A program made the translations under genes and the position numbers. 64,000 nt of DNA, taken from positions 1-64,000 of the forward strand of contig NZ_AUYB01000112.1 of the NCBI RefSeq assembly GCF_001625655.1. The letters run 5' to 3'. This document shows positions 1 through 13,216 of the stretch, in pieces. Positions within the stretch are counted from its first letter, which is position 1. The number at the start of each line of letters is the position of its first letter. Below the pieces are notes generated by a model that made no database searches, was not told where the DNA came from, and worked only from the letters and a program-made list of their open reading frames with translations. The stretch is from Pseudoalteromonas luteoviolacea DSM 6061. Its GTDB lineage: Bacteria; Pseudomonadota; Gammaproteobacteria; Enterobacterales; Alteromonadaceae.

Positions 1-21
1 TTCAAACTTTTCTTTTGCCAT
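1..21 (-). CDS. tuf: Elongation factor Tu, N-terminal fragment cut by window edge
   Basis: Reading leftward from an ATG at position 21 gives MAKEKFE, the conserved start of EF-Tu, before the window ends. It lies 57 bp downstream of the fusA stop, with an AGGAAA ribosome-binding sequence just ahead of it, which is the normal str-operon order rpsL-rpsG-fusA-tuf. EF-Tu is the GTPase that delivers aminoacyl-tRNA to the ribosome. Only seven codons are visible, so the call rests on the peptide plus position. Confidence 0.85.
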
Positions 22-78
22 TTTAAAATTTCCTATAAAGAAATTAAAGTCCAGTCCTAAGACCGGACCGAACTAAAA

Positions 79-2193
79 TTACTTAACAGCGCGAGCTGCA
101 ATTATTGCGTCAGCAACGTTTTTCGCCGCTTCTGCGTACTTGGAGAATTCCATTGAGTACGAAGCACGGCCTTGCGTTGCAGAACGTAAATCGGTTGCAT
201 AACCGAACATTTCAGACAGTGGCACTTGTGCATTAACAAGCTTAAGACCACCAAAAGCGTCTTCCATGCCTTCGATCATGCCTCGACGACGGTTTAAGTC
301 GCCTACTACGTCACCCATGTTTTCTTCAGGGGTAGTGACTTCAACTTTCATAACAGGTTCTAAAAGCACTGGTTGCGCTTCTAAAGCACCATTTCTGAAG
401 CCCATTGAACCGGCGATCTTAAAGGCCATTTCGTTTGAGTCAACATCGTGGAAAGAACCGTCAAATAACGTCGCTTTCACACCTAACAGAGGATAGCCCG
501 CAAGCACACCTTGTTTCATTTGCTCTTGAATACCTTTATCAACCGCTGGAATGTATTCTTTAGGAACCGTACCACCTACGATTTCATTAACGAATTCGTA
601 AGTTGGTGCGTCTTCATCAGAAAAGTCCATTGGTTCCAATTTCAGCCATACGTGACCATATTGACCACGACCACCAGATTGACGTACGAACTTACCTTCA
701 GCTTCTACAGAACCACGGATGGTTTCTCTGTATGCTACTTGCGGCTTACCAACGTTACATACAACGTTGAATTCACGTTTCATACGGTCAACAATGATAT
801 CCAGGTGAAGTTCACCCATACCTGAGATGATCGTTTGGCCTGACTCTTCGTCAGTTTCAACACGGAAAGATGGATCTTCTGCAGCCAGTTTACCTAGCGC
901 AATGCCCATTTTTTCCTGATCAGCGACTGTTTTCGGTTCTACCGCTACTGAGATCACAGGCTCTGGGAATTCCATACGCTCTAACGTGATCACTGAATCT
1001 TGAGAACAAAGCGTGTCACCAGTGGTAACATCTTTAAGTCCAATCGCAGCAGCAATATCACCAGCGCGAACTTCTTTAATTTCTTCGCGCGAATTTGAGT
1101 GCATCTGAACAATACGACCAAAACGCTCTTTTTTACCCTTTACAGGGTTATAAACAGAGTCACCTTGACCAACTGTACCAGAATAAACTCGGAAGAAAGT
1201 CAATGTACCAACAAACGGGTCTGTCGCAATCTTAAACGCCAACGCCGAAAACGGCGCGTCGTCACTAGCTGGACGAGTAGCTTCAGAATCATCCTCAAGG
1301 ATACCCTGAATCTCTTTAACCTCTGTTGGTGAAGGCATGAATTCAATAACAGCATCAAGCACCGCTTGAACACCTTTGTTTTTGAATGCACTACCACAAG
1401 ACATTGGCACAATTTCGTTGCTCAATGTCAGTTGACGAATAGCAGATTTAATCTCCTCTTCGCTCAACTCACCTTCTTCTAAATATTTGTCCATTAGCTC
1501 TTCAGTTGCTTCCGCTGCACTTTCAACTAAGTGAGAGTGCCACTCTTCAGCTAAATCCTGAAGGTCTGCCGGGATCTCTTCGTATGTGAAAGTCATACCC
1601 TGGTCATCTTCGTTCCAGTTTATAGCTTTCATTTTGATGAGATCGATAACACCTTTAAATTCATCTTCAGCACCAATAGGTAGCTGAATAGGCACAGGTG
1701 TCGCACCAAGGCGTTCTTTCACCTGATCCACAACTGCCAAGAAGTCCGCACCAGTACGGTCCATCTTGTTAACGAAGATCATACGAGGAACTTCGTATTT
1801 ATTGGCTTGACGCCAAACAGTTTCTGTTTGTGGTTGTACGCCTGATGAAGCACAAAGAACAACGACTGCACCATCAAGTACACGCAAAGAGCGTTCTACT
1901 TCGATAGTAAAGTCTACGTGTCCTGGAGTATCAATGATATTGATACGATGCTCAGGGAACTGAGCATCCATACCTTTCCAGAAACACGTTGTCGCAGCAG
2001 AAGTGATGGTAATACCACGCTCCTGCTCCTGCTCCATCCAGTCCATAGTTGCAGCACCATCATGTACCTCACCAATTTTGTGAGATAAGCCCGTGTAGTA
2101 AAGTACACGTTCTGTCGTGGTGGTTTTACCTGCATCTACGTGAGCACAGATACCGATGTTACGGTAGCGCTCAATTGGAGTAGTACGTGCCAT
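79..2193 (-). CDS. fusA: Translation elongation factor G
   Basis: EF-G is the ribosomal translocase GTPase. The 704-residue length is standard. The G1 motif [13 protein letters not shown] is near residue 17, G3 DTPGHVDF near residue 88 and G4 NKMD near residue 142, followed by the domain II to V sequence typical of EF-G (for example [15 protein letters not shown] in domain IV). The ATG at 2193 follows an AGAGGATAT ribosome-binding region. It is third in the str operon, 27 bp after rpsG and 57 bp before tuf, with no terminator between, so it is probably cotranscribed with both. No oddities seen. Confidence 0.98.
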   Translation of the reverse strand: MARTTPIERYRNIGICAHVDAGKTTTTERVLYYTGLSHKIGEVHDGAATMDWMEQEQERGITITSAATTCFWKGMDAQFPEHRINIIDTPGHVDFTIEVERSLRVLDGAVVVLCASSGVQPQTETVWRQANKYEVPRMIFVNKMDRTGADFLAVVDQVKERLGATPVPIQLPIGAEDEFKGVIDLIKMKAINWNEDDQGMTFTYEEIPADLQDLAEEWHSHLVESAAEATEELMDKYLEEGELSEEEIKSAIRQLTLSNEIVPMSCGSAFKNKGVQAVLDAVIEFMPSPTEVKEIQGILEDDSEATRPASDDAPFSALAFKIATDPFVGTLTFFRVYSGTVGQGDSVYNPVKGKKERFGRIVQMHSNSREEIKEVRAGDIAAAIGLKDVTTGDTLCSQDSVITLERMEFPEPVISVAVEPKTVADQEKMGIALGKLAAEDPSFRVETDEESGQTIISGMGELHLDIIVDRMKREFNVVCNVGKPQVAYRETIRGSVEAEGKFVRQSGGRGQYGHVWLKLEPMDFSDEDAPTYEFVNEIVGGTVPKEYIPAVDKGIQEQMKQGVLAGYPLLGVKATLFDGSFHDVDSNEMAFKIAGSMGFRNGALEAQPVLLEPVMKVEVTTPEENMGDVVGDLNRRRGMIEGMEDAFGGLKLVNAQVPLSEMFGYATDLRSATQGRASYSMEFSKYAEAAKNVADAIIAARAVK

Positions 2194-2220
2194 AATATCC
2201 TCTTAAAGGTCTTGGGCAGA

Positions 2221-2691
2221 TTACCAACGGTAGTGAGCGAATGCTTTGTTCGCTTCAGCCATACGGTGAACGTCTTCACGTTTCTTAACCGCAGTGCCTT
2301 TGTTATCCGCAGCGTCAAGGATCTCTTGTGCAAGACGAAGACCCATTGATTTCTCGCCGCGCTTACGTGCAGAGTCTACTAACCAACGCATACCTAATGC
2401 GTTGCGACGAACTGGACGTACTTCAACTGGTACTTGGTATGTAGAACCACCAACACGGCGAGACTTAACCTCAACCGCAGGGCGTACATTTTCAAGTGCA
2501 GCTTCAAAGATTTCTAGGTGCGACTTGCCTGATTTTTCAGCAGCCACGTCTAGCGCACCGTATACGATTTTTTCAGCAGTAGATTTCTTGCCGTCTAACA
2601 TTACTACGTTAACGAATTTAGCAAGAAGTTCTGATCCGAACTTCGGATCTGGAAGAATTTTACGTTGACCTATTACGCGTCTTCTAGGCAT
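2221..2691 (-). CDS. rpsG: 30S ribosomal protein S7
   Basis: S7 is a primary 16S rRNA-binding protein that nucleates assembly of the 30S head. The 156 residues begin [20 protein letters not shown] and contain the conserved internal segment with [14 protein letters not shown], ending AFAHYRW. It lies about 100 bp downstream of rpsL and just before fusA in the str operon. In E. coli, S7 represses translation of its own operon through the rpsL-rpsG intergenic region; the spacer at 2692-2792 is the place to look for an equivalent, but I could not confirm the structure by eye. Confidence 0.98.
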   Translation of the reverse strand: MPRRRVIGQRKILPDPKFGSELLAKFVNVVMLDGKKSTAEKIVYGALDVAAEKSGKSHLEIFEAALENVRPAVEVKSRRVGGSTYQVPVEVRPVRRNALGMRWLVDSARKRGEKSMGLRLAQEILDAADNKGTAVKKREDVHRMAEANKAFAHYRW

Positions 2692-2792
2692 TTTATCTCT
2701 CCGATATCTTCAGGTTCGTTTCTTCAACGAATCCCCAAAACAAATTATTCAATATTAAAACTTAAGTGCTTGGCCTTACTAACGGAGAACCA

Positions 2793-3167
2793 TTAGCCCT
2801 TAGGACGTTTTGCACCGTACTTAGAACGACCTTGTTTACGATCGTTAACACCCGCACAGTCAAGCGCACCACGTACAGTGTGGAAACGCACACCTGGTAA
2901 GTCTTTAACACGACCACCACGGATAAGGATTACACTGTGCTCTTGAAGGTTGTGGCCTTCACCGCCAATGTAAGAAGTTACTTCGAAACCGTTCGTAAGA
3001 CGAACACGCGCTACTTTACGTAATGCAGAGTTTGGTTTCTTTGGTGTAGTTGTATATACACGAGTACATACACCACGCTTTTGTGGACAAGCTTTAAGAG
3101 CAGCAGAGTTGCTCTTTGTAACCTTGCTGCGACGTGGCTTACGTACTAGCTGGTTAATAGTTGCCAT
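2793..3167 (-). CDS. rpsL: 30S ribosomal protein S12
   Basis: S12 sits at the interface of the decoding centre and controls accuracy; it is the streptomycin-resistance protein. The 124-residue protein begins [15 protein letters not shown] and carries the conserved loop [12 protein letters not shown] (around residues 40-51) and [13 protein letters not shown] (around 84-96). The lysine usually mutated in streptomycin resistance, within TPKKPNS, is wild type here. First gene of the str operon, with a strong promoter upstream at 3263-3291. Confidence 0.98.
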   Translation of the reverse strand: MATINQLVRKPRRSKVTKSNSAALKACPQKRGVCTRVYTTTPKKPNSALRKVARVRLTNGFEVTSYIGGEGHNLQEHSVILIRGGRVKDLPGVRFHTVRGALDCAGVNDRKQGRSKYGAKRPKG

Positions 3168-3262
3168 TAAATAGCTCCTGATTAGTTAAAATTACTACTG
3201 AAAAAATAAAATCGACCCAATTATTCGTGCCATTTTGATAGAACGAGTAAATGGGTGGCCGA

Positions 3263-3291
3263 ATTTTAATGAGCAAAGATTAACCTGTCAA
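3263..3291 (-). promoter_or_regulatory. Sigma-70-type promoter of the rpsL (str) operon
   Basis: On the minus strand, TTGACA (3286-3291) is followed by a 17-bp spacer and TAAAAT (3263-3268). This is close to consensus and lies about 100 bp upstream of the rpsL start, giving a leader of about 90 nt. A second possible -10, TATAAT, is at 3463-3468 with a poor -35 (AACAAA, 3486-3491). The role is inferred from sequence match and position. Confidence 0.7.
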
Positions 3292-3539
3292 TAAAAATCC
3301 ATTTCACGGCGGTATTTTTCGCTAATTTTGTTGTTTTAAGTGCATAAAGTGCTGAGGTAGGTACAAATGCAAAGAGCAATCACAAAATGAATCTGGACTA
3401 AGTTAAACAAGGTTAAGAAGTCATAGTCAATACACCGCGCAACCTATCTTATTAGGGCTGCCATTATACAGACTAATAGCAATACTTTGTTACTTCCTTC
3501 CTTAACCACCAATTGCATTAATTGAGTAAAGCAAAGATC

Positions 3540-3563
3540 AAAAAAGCCGTCCTAGGGACGGCT
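3540..3563 (-). terminator. Rho-independent terminator after rpoC
   Basis: A perfect 8-bp stem AGCCGTCC/GGACGGCT (3545-3552 and 3556-3563) with a 3-nt loop lies 37 bp beyond the rpoC stop. On the minus strand it is followed by a run of Ts (the A run at 3540-3545), the classical intrinsic terminator arrangement. It separates rpoBC transcription from the str operon. The rest of the 432-bp gap from 3168 to 3599 contains the rpsL promoter and nothing else recognisable. Confidence 0.85.
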
Positions 3564-3599
3564 TTTTGTAATTATACTGAAATCAGTACTAAGCGTGGC

Positions 3600-6500
3600 T
3601 TATTTATTACCACCAAGCAAATCAGCATTCAATGCATCTGTCAGCGCTTGAGACGCTTCTTCTGCACTTACTGTCTGCTCTTCAACCGGTAGTTCGCTTT
3701 CTTTGCGACGGTTGATACGATCTTGGTGATACGCGAAACCAGTACCCGCTGGGATTAAGCGACCAACGATTACGTTTTCTTTCAGACCACGTAGCTCATC
3801 GCTCTTACCATTTACAGCAGCTTCTGTTAAGACACGTGTTGTCTCCTGGAACGATGCTGCAGAGATAAACGATTCAGTCGCTAGTGACGCTTTAGTAATA
3901 CCCATTAACTGAATTTCAAACTTCGCTGGGATCTTACCTTGCTTCTCAAGTTCACGGTTAGCAATGTTAACGCGTGCAACTTCAGCTTGCTCGCCTGCTA
4001 GGAACTCAGTGTCACCGCCGTCAAGGATGATACACTTACGCAGCATTTGACGTACAATCGTTTCAATGTGCTTATCGTTAATCTTTACACCCTGTAGACG
4101 GTATACTTCCTGAACTTCGTTCGTGATGTAGTTAGATACATCAGTCACGCCACGTAGACGTAGGATGTCATGTGGAGACTCAGGACCATCAGCAATAACT
4201 TCACCTTTAGCAACCTGCTCACCTTCGAACACGTTAAGCTGACGCCACTTAGGAATCATCTCTTCGTAAGCATCACCTTGATCAGGCGTGATTACTAGAC
4301 GCTTCTTCCCTTTCGTCTCTTTACCGAAGCTCACAGTACCTGTGATCTCTGCAAGGATTGCAGGATCTTTCGGCTTACGCGCTTCGAATAAGTCAGCAAC
4401 TCGAGGTAGACCACCGGTGATATCACGAGTCTTCGAACCTTCTTGCGGGATACGTGCTAATACGTCACCCGGCTGAACCGTTGCGCCATCTGTGATTTCA
4501 ATCGTGGTGAAAGAAGGTAGACGAATTTCTTGTAGGCCACGCTCTTCGTTTTCAATGATTAGCTTAGGCTCTTTTGCATTCACCTTTGCTAAGTCTTTAA
4601 CAACAACACGCGTTAGACCAGTAAGCTCATCTGTCTGTGCTTCTGTGTTTGAGTCATCGATATCGCTGAACGATACTTTTGACTGGTGCTCGATAACGAT
4701 TGGGTGGCTATGCGGGTCCCACGTAGCAACAATGTCGTTACCTTTAACTTCAGCGCCATCTTGTACAGAAAGAACCGCACCGTAAGGTACTTTATAACGC
4801 TCTTTCTCACGACCTTGCTCATCAATAACCGTGATTTCAGTCGAACGTGAAGTTACAACGATCTTGCCATCAGTATTCAATACATATTTTGCATTGTGTA
4901 ACTTCATGCTACCGTTGTTTTTAACTTGTACGCTGTTCTCAGCAGATGCTCTTGATGCCGCACCACCGATGTGGAACGTACGCATCGTAAGCTGTGTACC
5001 TGGCTCACCGATTGACTGAGCAGCGATTACACCGACTGCCTCACCTGGGTTGATGATATGGCCACGTGCAAGGTCACGACCGTAACAGAATGCACAAACA
5101 CCAAAGTCATTCTCACAAGTGATTACAGAACGTACTTTAACTTCATCTACTGAGTGCTCTTCTAAAAGGTCACACAGTTTTTCGTCAAGCATTACGTTAC
5201 GCTCAACAAGTACGATGTCAGTACCTGGCTTACATACGTCTTCTGCAACAACACGACCTAGAACACGCTCGCGAAGTGGTTCTACAACGTCACCACCTTC
5301 GATAAGCGGCTTCATTACTAGACCTTCTAACGTGCCACAATCTGATTCGTTGATAACCAAATCTTGTGCAACGTCTACTAGACGACGAGTTAGGTAACCC
5401 GAGTTCGCTGTCTTAAGTGCGGTATCGGCAAGACCTTTACGTGCACCGTGCGTCGAGATGAAGTACTGAAGTACGTTTAGACCTTCACGGAAGTTAGCTG
5501 TGATTGGCGTCTCGATGATTGAACCATCTGGACGTGCCATTAGACCACGCATACCCGCTAGCTGACGAATCTGAGCTGCACTACCACGTGCGCCCGAGTC
5601 GGCCATCATGAATACTGAGTTGAAAGAGTCTTGTTGCTCTTCTTCACCCTGTGCATTCACTACAGTGTCTTTTGATAAGTTCGCCATCATTTCACGTGAA
5701 AGGTTTTCGTTAACACGTGACCAGATATCGATAACTTTGTTGTACTTCTCACCCGCAGTTACAAGACCAGACTGGAACTGTTGGTTGATTTCAGCAACCT
5801 CAGCTTCAGCGCGCTCGATGATTTCAGTCTTCGTAGGTGGAATAACCATATCGTTAATACCGATAGATACACCTGACTTCATCGCGTAGTGGAAACCTGT
5901 ATACATCACTTGGTCAGCAAACACGACAGTGTCTTTTAGACCTAGGCGACGGTAACACTCATTAAGAAGACCAGAGATTTGCTTCTTACCAAGTGCTCTG
6001 TTGATAAGCTCAAACGGTAGACCTTTTGGCATGATCAATGAAAGGATCGCACGACCTACTGTTGTATCAACAATATGAGTTTTCTCCGAACGCTCGCCTG
6101 TCTCTTCATCAACAATCGTTTCTGTTAAACGAACTTTTACGCGTGCATGAAGCTCTGCAGTACCTGTACGGTATGCTTTTTCCGCTTCTTTCGGGTCTTT
6201 AAACGCAATACCTTCACCTTTTGCATTGATGCGGTCACGCGTCATGTAGTAAAGACCTAATACAACGTCCTGTGAAGGAACGATGATCGGCTCACCACTT
6301 GCAGGTGAAAGGATGTTGTTTGTAGACATCATTAGTGCACGTGCTTCTAGCTGTGCTTCTAATGTCAACGGTACGTGTACCGCCATTTGGTCACCATCGA
6401 AGTCAGCGTTATATGCCGCACACACCAATGGGTGTAGGTGGATTGCTTTACCTTCGATTAGAACCGGTTCGAATGCTTGGATACCAAGTCTGTGAAGTGT

Positions 6501-7781
6501 TGGTGCACGGTTCAATAGAACTGGGTGTTCACGGATCACTTCATCAAGTACGTCCCAAACCTCTGGTACTTCACGCTCTACCATCTTTTTCGCAGCTTTG
6601 ATGGTCGTCGCCATACCACGGCGCTCTAGCTTACCGTAGATGAATGGCTTGAATAGCTCTAGTGCCATCTTCTTCGGAAGACCACACTGGTGAAGTTTAA
6701 GTGTTGGACCAACTGTGATTACAGAACGGCCTGAGTAGTCAACACGCTTACCTAGAAGGTTTTGACGGAAACGACCTTGCTTACCTTTGATCATGTCAGC
6801 AAGCGACTTAAGTGGACGCTTGTTAGAACCTGTAATCGCACGACCACGACGACCGTTATCTAGTAATGCATCTACCGCTTCTTGTAACATACGCTTTTCG
6901 TTGCGTACGATGATGTCTGGTGCAGCTAGGTCTAATAGACGCTTCAGACGGTTGTTACGGTTGATAACACGACGATATAAGTCGTTCAGATCTGAAGTCG
7001 CAAAACGACCGCCATCTAGTGGTACTAGAGGACGTAGATCTGGTGGAAGTACCGGTAGCACGCTCATGATCATCCACTCAGGATTGTTACCTGATTGGTG
7101 GAATGATTCCATAAGCTTAAGACGCTTAGTAATTTTCTTACGCTTAGTCTCAGAGTTAATTGTCGGTAACTCTTCACGCATTTCTGCAATTAACTGACCA
7201 AGGTCTAGTTCGCGAAGTAGATCAAGTACAGCTTCTGCACCCATCTTAGCTTCGAACTCATCACCGTGCTCTTCAAGTGCATCAAGGTACTCTTCTTCAC
7301 CTAATAGCTGACCACGCTCTAGCGTTGTCATACCAGGCTCTGTTACTACGAAAGATTCGAAGTACAGTACGCGCTCGATGTCACGAAGTGTCATATCCAG
7401 CATCAAGCCGATACGAGATGGTAGTGATTTAAGGAACCAAATGTGTGCAACTGGGCTTGCTAGCTCAATGTGACCCATACGGTCACGACGCACTTTAGTT
7501 AGTGTAACTTCAACGCCACACTTCTCACAAATAACACCACGGTGCTTTAATCGCTTGTATTTACCACACAAACATTCGTAATCTTTTACTGGGCCGAAAA
7601 TACGGGCACAGAATAAGCCGTCACGCTCAGGCTTGAAAGTACGGTAGTTGATTGTCTCAGGTTTCTTTACTTCACCATATGACCATGAGCGAACCATGTC
7701 TGGTGAAGAAAGACCAATGCGAATTGCATCGAATTCTTCGGTCTTATTTTGTTGCTTCAGAAACTTAAGTAAGTCTTTCAC
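3600..7781 (-). CDS. rpoC: RNA polymerase beta' subunit
   Basis: Largest catalytic subunit of RNA polymerase. The 1393-residue length is normal for gammaproteobacteria. The N-terminal zinc-binding site (cysteines in [20 protein letters not shown], about residues 70-90), the catalytic Mg-binding NADFDGD motif (about residue 460), and the second zinc site with [13 protein letters not shown] (about residue 890) are all intact. It follows rpoB by about 100 bp on the same strand and ends at an intrinsic terminator. The start at 7781 gives [18 protein letters not shown], the expected amino terminus. Confidence 0.99.
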   Translation of the reverse strand: MKDLLKFLKQQNKTEEFDAIRIGLSSPDMVRSWSYGEVKKPETINYRTFKPERDGLFCARIFGPVKDYECLCGKYKRLKHRGVICEKCGVEVTLTKVRRDRMGHIELASPVAHIWFLKSLPSRIGLMLDMTLRDIERVLYFESFVVTEPGMTTLERGQLLGEEEYLDALEEHGDEFEAKMGAEAVLDLLRELDLGQLIAEMREELPTINSETKRKKITKRLKLMESFHQSGNNPEWMIMSVLPVLPPDLRPLVPLDGGRFATSDLNDLYRRVINRNNRLKRLLDLAAPDIIVRNEKRMLQEAVDALLDNGRRGRAITGSNKRPLKSLADMIKGKQGRFRQNLLGKRVDYSGRSVITVGPTLKLHQCGLPKKMALELFKPFIYGKLERRGMATTIKAAKKMVEREVPEVWDVLDEVIREHPVLLNRAPTLHRLGIQAFEPVLIEGKAIHLHPLVCAAYNADFDGDQMAVHVPLTLEAQLEARALMMSTNNILSPASGEPIIVPSQDVVLGLYYMTRDRINAKGEGIAFKDPKEAEKAYRTGTAELHARVKVRLTETIVDEETGERSEKTHIVDTTVGRAILSLIMPKGLPFELINRALGKKQISGLLNECYRRLGLKDTVVFADQVMYTGFHYAMKSGVSIGINDMVIPPTKTEIIERAEAEVAEINQQFQSGLVTAGEKYNKVIDIWSRVNENLSREMMANLSKDTVVNAQGEEEQQDSFNSVFMMADSGARGSAAQIRQLAGMRGLMARPDGSIIETPITANFREGLNVLQYFISTHGARKGLADTALKTANSGYLTRRLVDVAQDLVINESDCGTLEGLVMKPLIEGGDVVEPLRERVLGRVVAEDVCKPGTDIVLVERNVMLDEKLCDLLEEHSVDEVKVRSVITCENDFGVCAFCYGRDLARGHIINPGEAVGVIAAQSIGEPGTQLTMRTFHIGGAASRASAENSVQVKNNGSMKLHNAKYVLNTDGKIVVTSRSTEITVIDEQGREKERYKVPYGAVLSVQDGAEVKGNDIVATWDPHSHPIVIEHQSKVSFSDIDDSNTEAQTDELTGLTRVVVKDLAKVNAKEPKLIIENEERGLQEIRLPSFTTIEITDGATVQPGDVLARIPQEGSKTRDITGGLPRVADLFEARKPKDPAILAEITGTVSFGKETKGKKRLVITPDQGDAYEEMIPKWRQLNVFEGEQVAKGEVIADGPESPHDILRLRGVTDVSNYITNEVQEVYRLQGVKINDKHIETIVRQMLRKCIILDGGDTEFLAGEQAEVARVNIANRELEKQGKIPAKFEIQLMGITKASLATESFISAASFQETTRVLTEAAVNGKSDELRGLKENVIVGRLIPAGTGFAYHQDRINRRKESELPVEEQTVSAEEASQALTDALNADLLGGNK

Positions 7782-7885
7782 CTTAGCTCTCCTGTCGGAG
7801 TTAATCTTGAGGGCAAGCCTTGCTTACCCCTTCATTCTTTACAGTTACAGTCCGGGTTGGCAGCTCCACAGAGCTGCCGGTCGGA

Positions 7886-10800
7886 TTAACTTTCTTCCAA
7901 CTCGATGTTAATACCTAGCGAGCGGATTTCTTTCAACAATACGTTGAATGACTCTGGCATACCCGGTTCCATCTTATGGTTACCGTCTACGATGTTCTTA
8001 TACATCTTGGTACGACCGTTTACGTCATCCGACTTAACTGTCAACATTTCTTGTAGTGTATAGGCAGCACCGTATGCTTCTAATGCCCATACCTCCATCT
8101 CACCGAAACGCTGTCCACCGAACTGTGCTTTACCACCCAGCGGCTGCTGAGTAACAAGGCTGTAAGAACCAGTTGAACGCGCGTGCATCTTGTCGTCTAC
8201 TAAGTGGTTTAGTTTCAGCATGTACATGTAACCAACAGTTACTTTACGCTCAAACGCATCACCAGTACGACCATCATAAAGGGTTACCTGACCACTTGAC
8301 GGATAACCACCAAGCTCTAGTAGCTCTTTGATTTCGCTTTCTTTAGCACCATCGAATGCAGGCGTCGCGATTGGTAGACCACCTTTAAGGTTGTTTGCCA
8401 AACGACGAACTTCGTCATCAGAGAAGCTTGCGATATCAACTTCTTGACGACAGTCACCAAGCTCATATGCTTTCTTGATGAAATCACGTAACTCATGAAG
8501 TTCCGCTTGTTCTTTCATCATATCTTCGATGCGCTCACCGATACCACGTGCAGCCAGACCCATGTGTGTTTCTAAGATCTGACCGATGTTCATACGTGAT
8601 GGTACACCTAGTGGGTTAAGAACGATATCTACCGTACGACCTCTTTCGTCGTAAGGCATATCTTCAACTGGCACGATTGTCGAGATAACACCTTTGTTAC
8701 CGTGACGACCAGCCATCTTATCACCTGGTTGAATACGGCGTTTAACAGCTAGGTAAACTTTAACAATCTTAAGAACACCTGGTGCTAAATCGTCACCTTG
8801 CGTGATCTTACGACGTTTGTTTTCGAACTTTTTATCGTACTCAGCTTTAAGCTCGTCATACTGTGCAGCTAGCTGCTCAAGTTCTGCTTGTTGCGCTTCA
8901 TCAGCTAAGCTCTGAGTCAACAGCTTTTCAGCGTTTAGAAGTGCAATTGCATCTTCATTTTGACCAGATTCAACAAGTAGTTTACGCGCACGAGTTAAAA
9001 TGCCACCTTCAAGGATCTTGAACTCTTCGTTGAAGTCTTTTTTCGCTTCACGAAGCTGCATTTCTTCAACTTCTAATGCACGCTTGTCTTTTTCAACACC
9101 ATCACGTGTAAATACTTGAACATCAATAACTGTACCAGATACAGAGTTAGGTACGCGTAAAGAGCTGTCTTTAACGTCAGATGCTTTCTCACCGAAGATA
9201 GCGCGTAGTAGCTTTTCTTCAGGAGTAAGTTGCGTTTCACCTTTAGGCGTAACTTTACCTACTAGGATGTCACCGCCTTTAACTTCAGCACCGATGTAAA
9301 CAACACCTGATTCATCTAGTTTACCAAGTGCAGACTCACCTACATTAGGGATATCAGCAGTGATCTCTTCTGGACCAAGCTTAGTATCACGAGCAATACA
9401 CTGAAGCTCTTGGATGTGGATCGTAGTTAGACGATCTTCTTGTACAACTCGCTCAGAAAGTAGGATTGAATCCTCGAAGTTGTAACCATTCCAAGGCATG
9501 AACGCAACACGTAAGTTCTGACCAAGTGCCAAGTCACCAAGGTCTGTTGAAGGACCATCAGCAAGTACGTCACCGCGTACTACAGGCTCACCAACCATAC
9601 AAGTTGGCTTTTGGTTAATACAAGTGTTTTGGTTCGAACGCGTGTACTTAGTTAAGTTGTAGATGTCGATACCCGCTTCACCTGGAACGCGCTCATCTTC
9701 ATTAACGTTAACAACGATACGGCTCGCATCAGCGTACTTAACAACACCGCCACGCTTAGCAACGATTGTTACACCTGAATCTTTCGCAAGTGTACGCTCG
9801 ATACCTGTACCTACTAACGGCTTATCAGCACGTAGTGTTGGTACTGCTTGACGTTGCATGTTCGATCCCATTAATGCACGGTTCGCATCATCGTGCTCTA
9901 GGAATGGGATAAGTGCCGCTGCAACAGAGATAACCTGCTGAGGCGATACATCCATATATTGGATGCTGTCGCTTGGCATAAAGGTTGATTCACCTTTATA
10001 ACGACATGGAATTAGCTCTTCTGCAAATTGATTTTCTTCAGTTAAGTTCGTATTCGCCTGTGCGATTACAAACTGACCTTCTTCAATTGCAGATAGGTAA
10101 TCAACTTCGTCTGTAACGATGCCGTCAACAACTTTACGATATGGTGTTTCTAAGAAACCATAGTCGTTTGTGCGTGCATACGTAGACAATGAGTTGATTA
10201 GACCGATGTTTGGACCTTCAGGCGTTTCGATAGGACAAACACGACCGTAGTGAGTTACGTGTACGTCACGTACTTCGAAGCCTGCACGTTCACGTGTCAA
10301 ACCACCCGGACCTAATGCAGAAATACGACGCTTGTGCGTTACTTCTGAAAGCGGGTTGTTTTGGTCCATGAACTGTGACAACTGAGAAGAACCAAAGAAT
10401 TCTTTAACAGCTGCTGAAATCGGCTTAGCATTGATCAAGTCCTGTGGCATTACATTGTCTAGGTCACCTAGGCTCAAACGCTCACGAACTGCACGCTCAA
10501 CACGCACTAGACCAACACGGAATTGGTTTTCAGCCATTTCGCCAACAGAACGAATACGGCGGTTACCTAAGTGGTCAATATCGTCCACTTCACCTTTACC
10601 GTTACGAATGTCGATTAGTACTTTCATAACAGAAACGATGTCTTCTTTGCTCAGCGTGCCTGGGCCTGTATCTGAGTCATAACCAACACGGCTATTGAAC
10701 TTCATACGACCAACAGTTGACAGGTCATAACGCTCATCAGAGAAGAATAGGTTGTCGAATAAAGCTTCTGCAGCTTCTTTCGTTGGTGGCTCACCAGGGC

Positions 10801-11911
10801 GCATCATACGGTAGATTTCTACCAATGCTTCTAGGCGATTTGAAGATGAATCAATACGAACAGTCTCAGACATGTACGCACCGCTATCTACATCATTGAT
10901 ATATAGGGTATCAATTTTAGTATGACCAGCCTTAACAAGCTCAGCCATCAACTCAAGCGACAATTCAGCGTTCGCTTCAGCGATGATCTCACCTGTTGAC
11001 TCATCAATGTAGTTTTTAGCGATAACACGACCAATAATGTACTCATGCGGTACTTCAAGTTGTGTGAGACCTTTCTTCTCGATGTTTTTAATGTGGCGAG
11101 CTGTGATACGACGGCCCTGTTCAACTAGTACTTCACCCTCTGCATCTTTTAAATCAAATACAGCTGTCTCACCACGCAGGCGAGAAGGTACTAGTTCCAT
11201 CATCACTTTACCGTTTGATACTTCAAACGATGTTGTCTCGAAGAACAACTCAAGAATCTCTTCCGTTGTATATTCAAGCGCACGTAAAATGATTGAAGCT
11301 GGTAGCTTACGACGACGGTCAATACGAACGAATAGGTTATCTTTAACATCGAATTCAAAGTCTAACCATGAACCACGGTAAGGGATAACTCGTGCGTTAT
11401 AAAGCACTTTACCCGAAGAGTGAGATTTACCGCGGTCGTTATCAAAGAATACACCAGGTGAACGGTGTAGCTGAGAAACGATAACACGCTCGGTACCGTT
11501 AATAACGAAAGTACCTGTGTCTGTCATGAGCGGGATCTCGCCCATGTAAACTTCTTGCTCTTTAATGTCTTTTACTGTGCCTGGCGCTTCTTTGTCCATT
11601 AGCACAAGACGTAATTTAACGCGAAGTGGAGCAGAATAAGTCACACCGCGAATTTGACATTCTTTTACATCGAATACTGGTTCTCCGATACGGTAACTCA
11701 CGTATTGAAGTTCAGAATTGCCCGAGTAGCTTTTGATTGGGAATACAGAACGGAATGCAGCTTCCAATCCAGTATCGCCATCCGCGTCCGGAGTAATGAA
11801 TTTTTTGAACGATTCCAACTGCGTTTGCAAAAGGAAAGGTATATCCAAAACTTGTGGACGTTTACCAAAATCCTTACGGATACGTTTCTTTTCAGAATAA
11901 GAGTAAGCCAT
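7886..11911 (-). CDS. rpoB: RNA polymerase beta subunit
   Basis: Catalytic beta subunit of RNA polymerase, 1341 residues with the start chosen here (E. coli 1342). The open frame extends 21 codons upstream to 11974, but the family amino terminus [19 protein letters not shown] begins at 11911, where GAGGAA lies a few bases upstream, so the upstream codons are leader. The rifampicin-binding cluster region ([21 protein letters not shown]) is wild type. Cotranscribed with rpoC and, through the attenuator at 12105-12136, with rplJ-rplL. Confidence 0.99.
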   Translation of the reverse strand: MAYSYSEKKRIRKDFGKRPQVLDIPFLLQTQLESFKKFITPDADGDTGLEAAFRSVFPIKSYSGNSELQYVSYRIGEPVFDVKECQIRGVTYSAPLRVKLRLVLMDKEAPGTVKDIKEQEVYMGEIPLMTDTGTFVINGTERVIVSQLHRSPGVFFDNDRGKSHSSGKVLYNARVIPYRGSWLDFEFDVKDNLFVRIDRRRKLPASIILRALEYTTEEILELFFETTSFEVSNGKVMMELVPSRLRGETAVFDLKDAEGEVLVEQGRRITARHIKNIEKKGLTQLEVPHEYIIGRVIAKNYIDESTGEIIAEANAELSLELMAELVKAGHTKIDTLYINDVDSGAYMSETVRIDSSSNRLEALVEIYRMMRPGEPPTKEAAEALFDNLFFSDERYDLSTVGRMKFNSRVGYDSDTGPGTLSKEDIVSVMKVLIDIRNGKGEVDDIDHLGNRRIRSVGEMAENQFRVGLVRVERAVRERLSLGDLDNVMPQDLINAKPISAAVKEFFGSSQLSQFMDQNNPLSEVTHKRRISALGPGGLTRERAGFEVRDVHVTHYGRVCPIETPEGPNIGLINSLSTYARTNDYGFLETPYRKVVDGIVTDEVDYLSAIEEGQFVIAQANTNLTEENQFAEELIPCRYKGESTFMPSDSIQYMDVSPQQVISVAAALIPFLEHDDANRALMGSNMQRQAVPTLRADKPLVGTGIERTLAKDSGVTIVAKRGGVVKYADASRIVVNVNEDERVPGEAGIDIYNLTKYTRSNQNTCINQKPTCMVGEPVVRGDVLADGPSTDLGDLALGQNLRVAFMPWNGYNFEDSILLSERVVQEDRLTTIHIQELQCIARDTKLGPEEITADIPNVGESALGKLDESGVVYIGAEVKGGDILVGKVTPKGETQLTPEEKLLRAIFGEKASDVKDSSLRVPNSVSGTVIDVQVFTRDGVEKDKRALEVEEMQLREAKKDFNEEFKILEGGILTRARKLLVESGQNEDAIALLNAEKLLTQSLADEAQQAELEQLAAQYDELKAEYDKKFENKRRKITQGDDLAPGVLKIVKVYLAVKRRIQPGDKMAGRHGNKGVISTIVPVEDMPYDERGRTVDIVLNPLGVPSRMNIGQILETHMGLAARGIGERIEDMMKEQAELHELRDFIKKAYELGDCRQEVDIASFSDDEVRRLANNLKGGLPIATPAFDGAKESEIKELLELGGYPSSGQVTLYDGRTGDAFERKVTVGYMYMLKLNHLVDDKMHARSTGSYSLVTQQPLGGKAQFGGQRFGEMEVWALEAYGAAYTLQEMLTVKSDDVNGRTKMYKNIVDGNHKMEPGMPESFNVLLKEIRSLGINIELEES

Positions 11912-12104
11912 GGGGTTCCTCAGCTTGCTGATCTTTGACCCAACCTGTTCATGCAGAACAGCATTCATTGGCATCTAAGCCATGATAACAACATCTAAAT
12001 TGTCTTCCTAAATTCGATTGTTCCCAAAAGAATTAAGCGATTGAAAAACATAAAGAATTTAGGTTTTTATTGCGCAATAGTAATACTTTCGCTCTAGAGC
12101 GCAA

Positions 12105-12136
12105 AAGGGCCGGTGATTAAAAAATCACCAGCCCTT
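12105..12136 (-). terminator. Attenuator between rplL and rpoB
   Basis: Read as minus-strand RNA this forms a 14-bp stem (AAGGGC, then a U-G wobble, then GGUGAUU pairing) closed by a 4-nt loop and followed by UUUUGC. It lies between the rplL stop and rpoB. In E. coli the same interval carries a partial terminator that lets only a fraction of ribosomal transcripts run on into rpoBC; the same role is inferred here. Confidence 0.8.
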
Positions 12137-12174
12137 GCCTGATTTCTCAGGCAGCGAACCTAGCGTATGCTAGA

Positions 12175-12537
12175 TTACTTGATCTCAACTTCAGCACCAG
12201 CTTCTTCAAGATCTTTCTTAAGTGCTTCAGCTTCTTCTTTAGAAACAGCTTCTTTGATTGGCGCAGGAGCAGACTCAACAAGAGCTTTTGCTTCTTTAAG
12301 GCCAAGACCAGTTGCACCACGTACAGCTTTGATAGCAGCAACTTTGTTACCGCCAGCGCCAGCTAGGATTACGTCGAACTCAGTCTTCTCTTCAGCAGCT
12401 TCAGCAGGACCAGCAGCAACAACAGCAGCAGCTGCAGTTACGCCGAATTTTTCTTCCATTGCTTCAACTAGTTCAACAACTTCCATTACTGACATTTCAG
12501 CAATCGCGTCAAGGATTTGGTCTTTAGTTACAGACAT
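12175..12537 (-). CDS. rplL: 50S ribosomal protein L7/L12
   Basis: Stalk protein that recruits translation GTPases to the ribosome as dimers on L10. 120 residues: an N-terminal dimerisation helix region ([23 protein letters not shown]), an alanine-rich hinge around residues 35-52, and the C-terminal factor-binding domain containing [21 protein letters not shown]. Strongly acidic and alanine-rich, as the family is. It follows rplJ by 72 bp; the attenuator towards rpoB follows it. Confidence 0.98.
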   Translation of the reverse strand: MSVTKDQILDAIAEMSVMEVVELVEAMEEKFGVTAAAAVVAAGPAEAAEEKTEFDVILAGAGGNKVAAIKAVRGATGLGLKEAKALVESAPAPIKEAVSKEEAEALKKDLEEAGAEVEIK

Positions 12538-12609
12538 TTTAAGTTTCCTAATTAATCACGAACCCATGAGGTTCAAAAAAATTTATTGATGAAAGTGTAA
12601 AAGGTGCGA

Positions 12610-13104
12610 TTAAGCAGCTTCTTCAGCTTTCTGAACACGTACAGCTTCAATTGTTTTAACCAATTTACCAGCTGACGCTTCTTTCATAGCGCTCATTAAG
12701 CGTGCAACAGCTTCGTCGTATGTAGGTAGCTTAGCAAGCATATCTACGTCAACAACATTGCCTTCAAATGCAGCCGCTTTCAGTTCGAACAACTCGTTTT
12801 TCTTTGCGAAATCAGCAAAGATACGAGCAGCAGCACCTGGGTGCTCTGAAGAGAAAGCGATTAGGCTTGGGCCTACTAGCGATTCGTTAAGGCACTCATA
12901 ATCAGTACCTTCAACAGCGCGTTTAGCAAGCGTGTTACGGACAACTTTCATCCATACGCCAGCTTCACGAGCTTCTTTACGAAGCGCAGTGATCGCATCT
13001 ACTGTTACACCACGAGAATCTGCAACTACTGCAGATAGAGCACCTTTGGCAGCTTCGTTGACTTCAGCAACAATTGCTTTTTTGTCTTGAAGATTTAAAG
13101 CCAT
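12610..13104 (-). CDS. rplJ: 50S ribosomal protein L10
   Basis: L10 forms the base of the ribosomal stalk, binding 23S rRNA and L7/L12 dimers. 164 residues beginning [21 protein letters not shown], with the conserved [13 protein letters not shown] segment near residue 51. An AGGAGT ribosome-binding site precedes the ATG at 13104. In E. coli the L10-L7/L12 complex represses its own mRNA by binding the leader; a matching leader is visible at 13217-13276. Confidence 0.98.
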   Translation of the reverse strand: MALNLQDKKAIVAEVNEAAKGALSAVVADSRGVTVDAITALRKEAREAGVWMKVVRNTLAKRAVEGTDYECLNESLVGPSLIAFSSEHPGAAARIFADFAKKNELFELKAAAFEGNVVDVDMLAKLPTYDEAVARLMSAMKEASAGKLVKTIEAVRVQKAEEAA

Positions 13105-13216
13105 GGGTGTTACTCCTGGTTGATAGGGAACATGTCCCTAGTTCTACTTTACTCAAAGCCAAATGACCTTGAGCTGCTTTTTACGGCGAGAACCAGAAGA
13201 TTAGGAAAATCTAGCT

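Noticed and set aside
4831..5397. Several open frames on the plus strand inside rpoC
   Set aside because: They are antisense to a strongly conserved gene, have low-complexity, Ser/Thr/Arg-rich products and lack ribosome-binding sites.
11912..11974. Upstream extension of the rpoB frame by 21 codons
   Set aside because: The conserved RpoB amino terminus starts at 11911 with its own GAGGAA site; the extra codons have no family counterpart.
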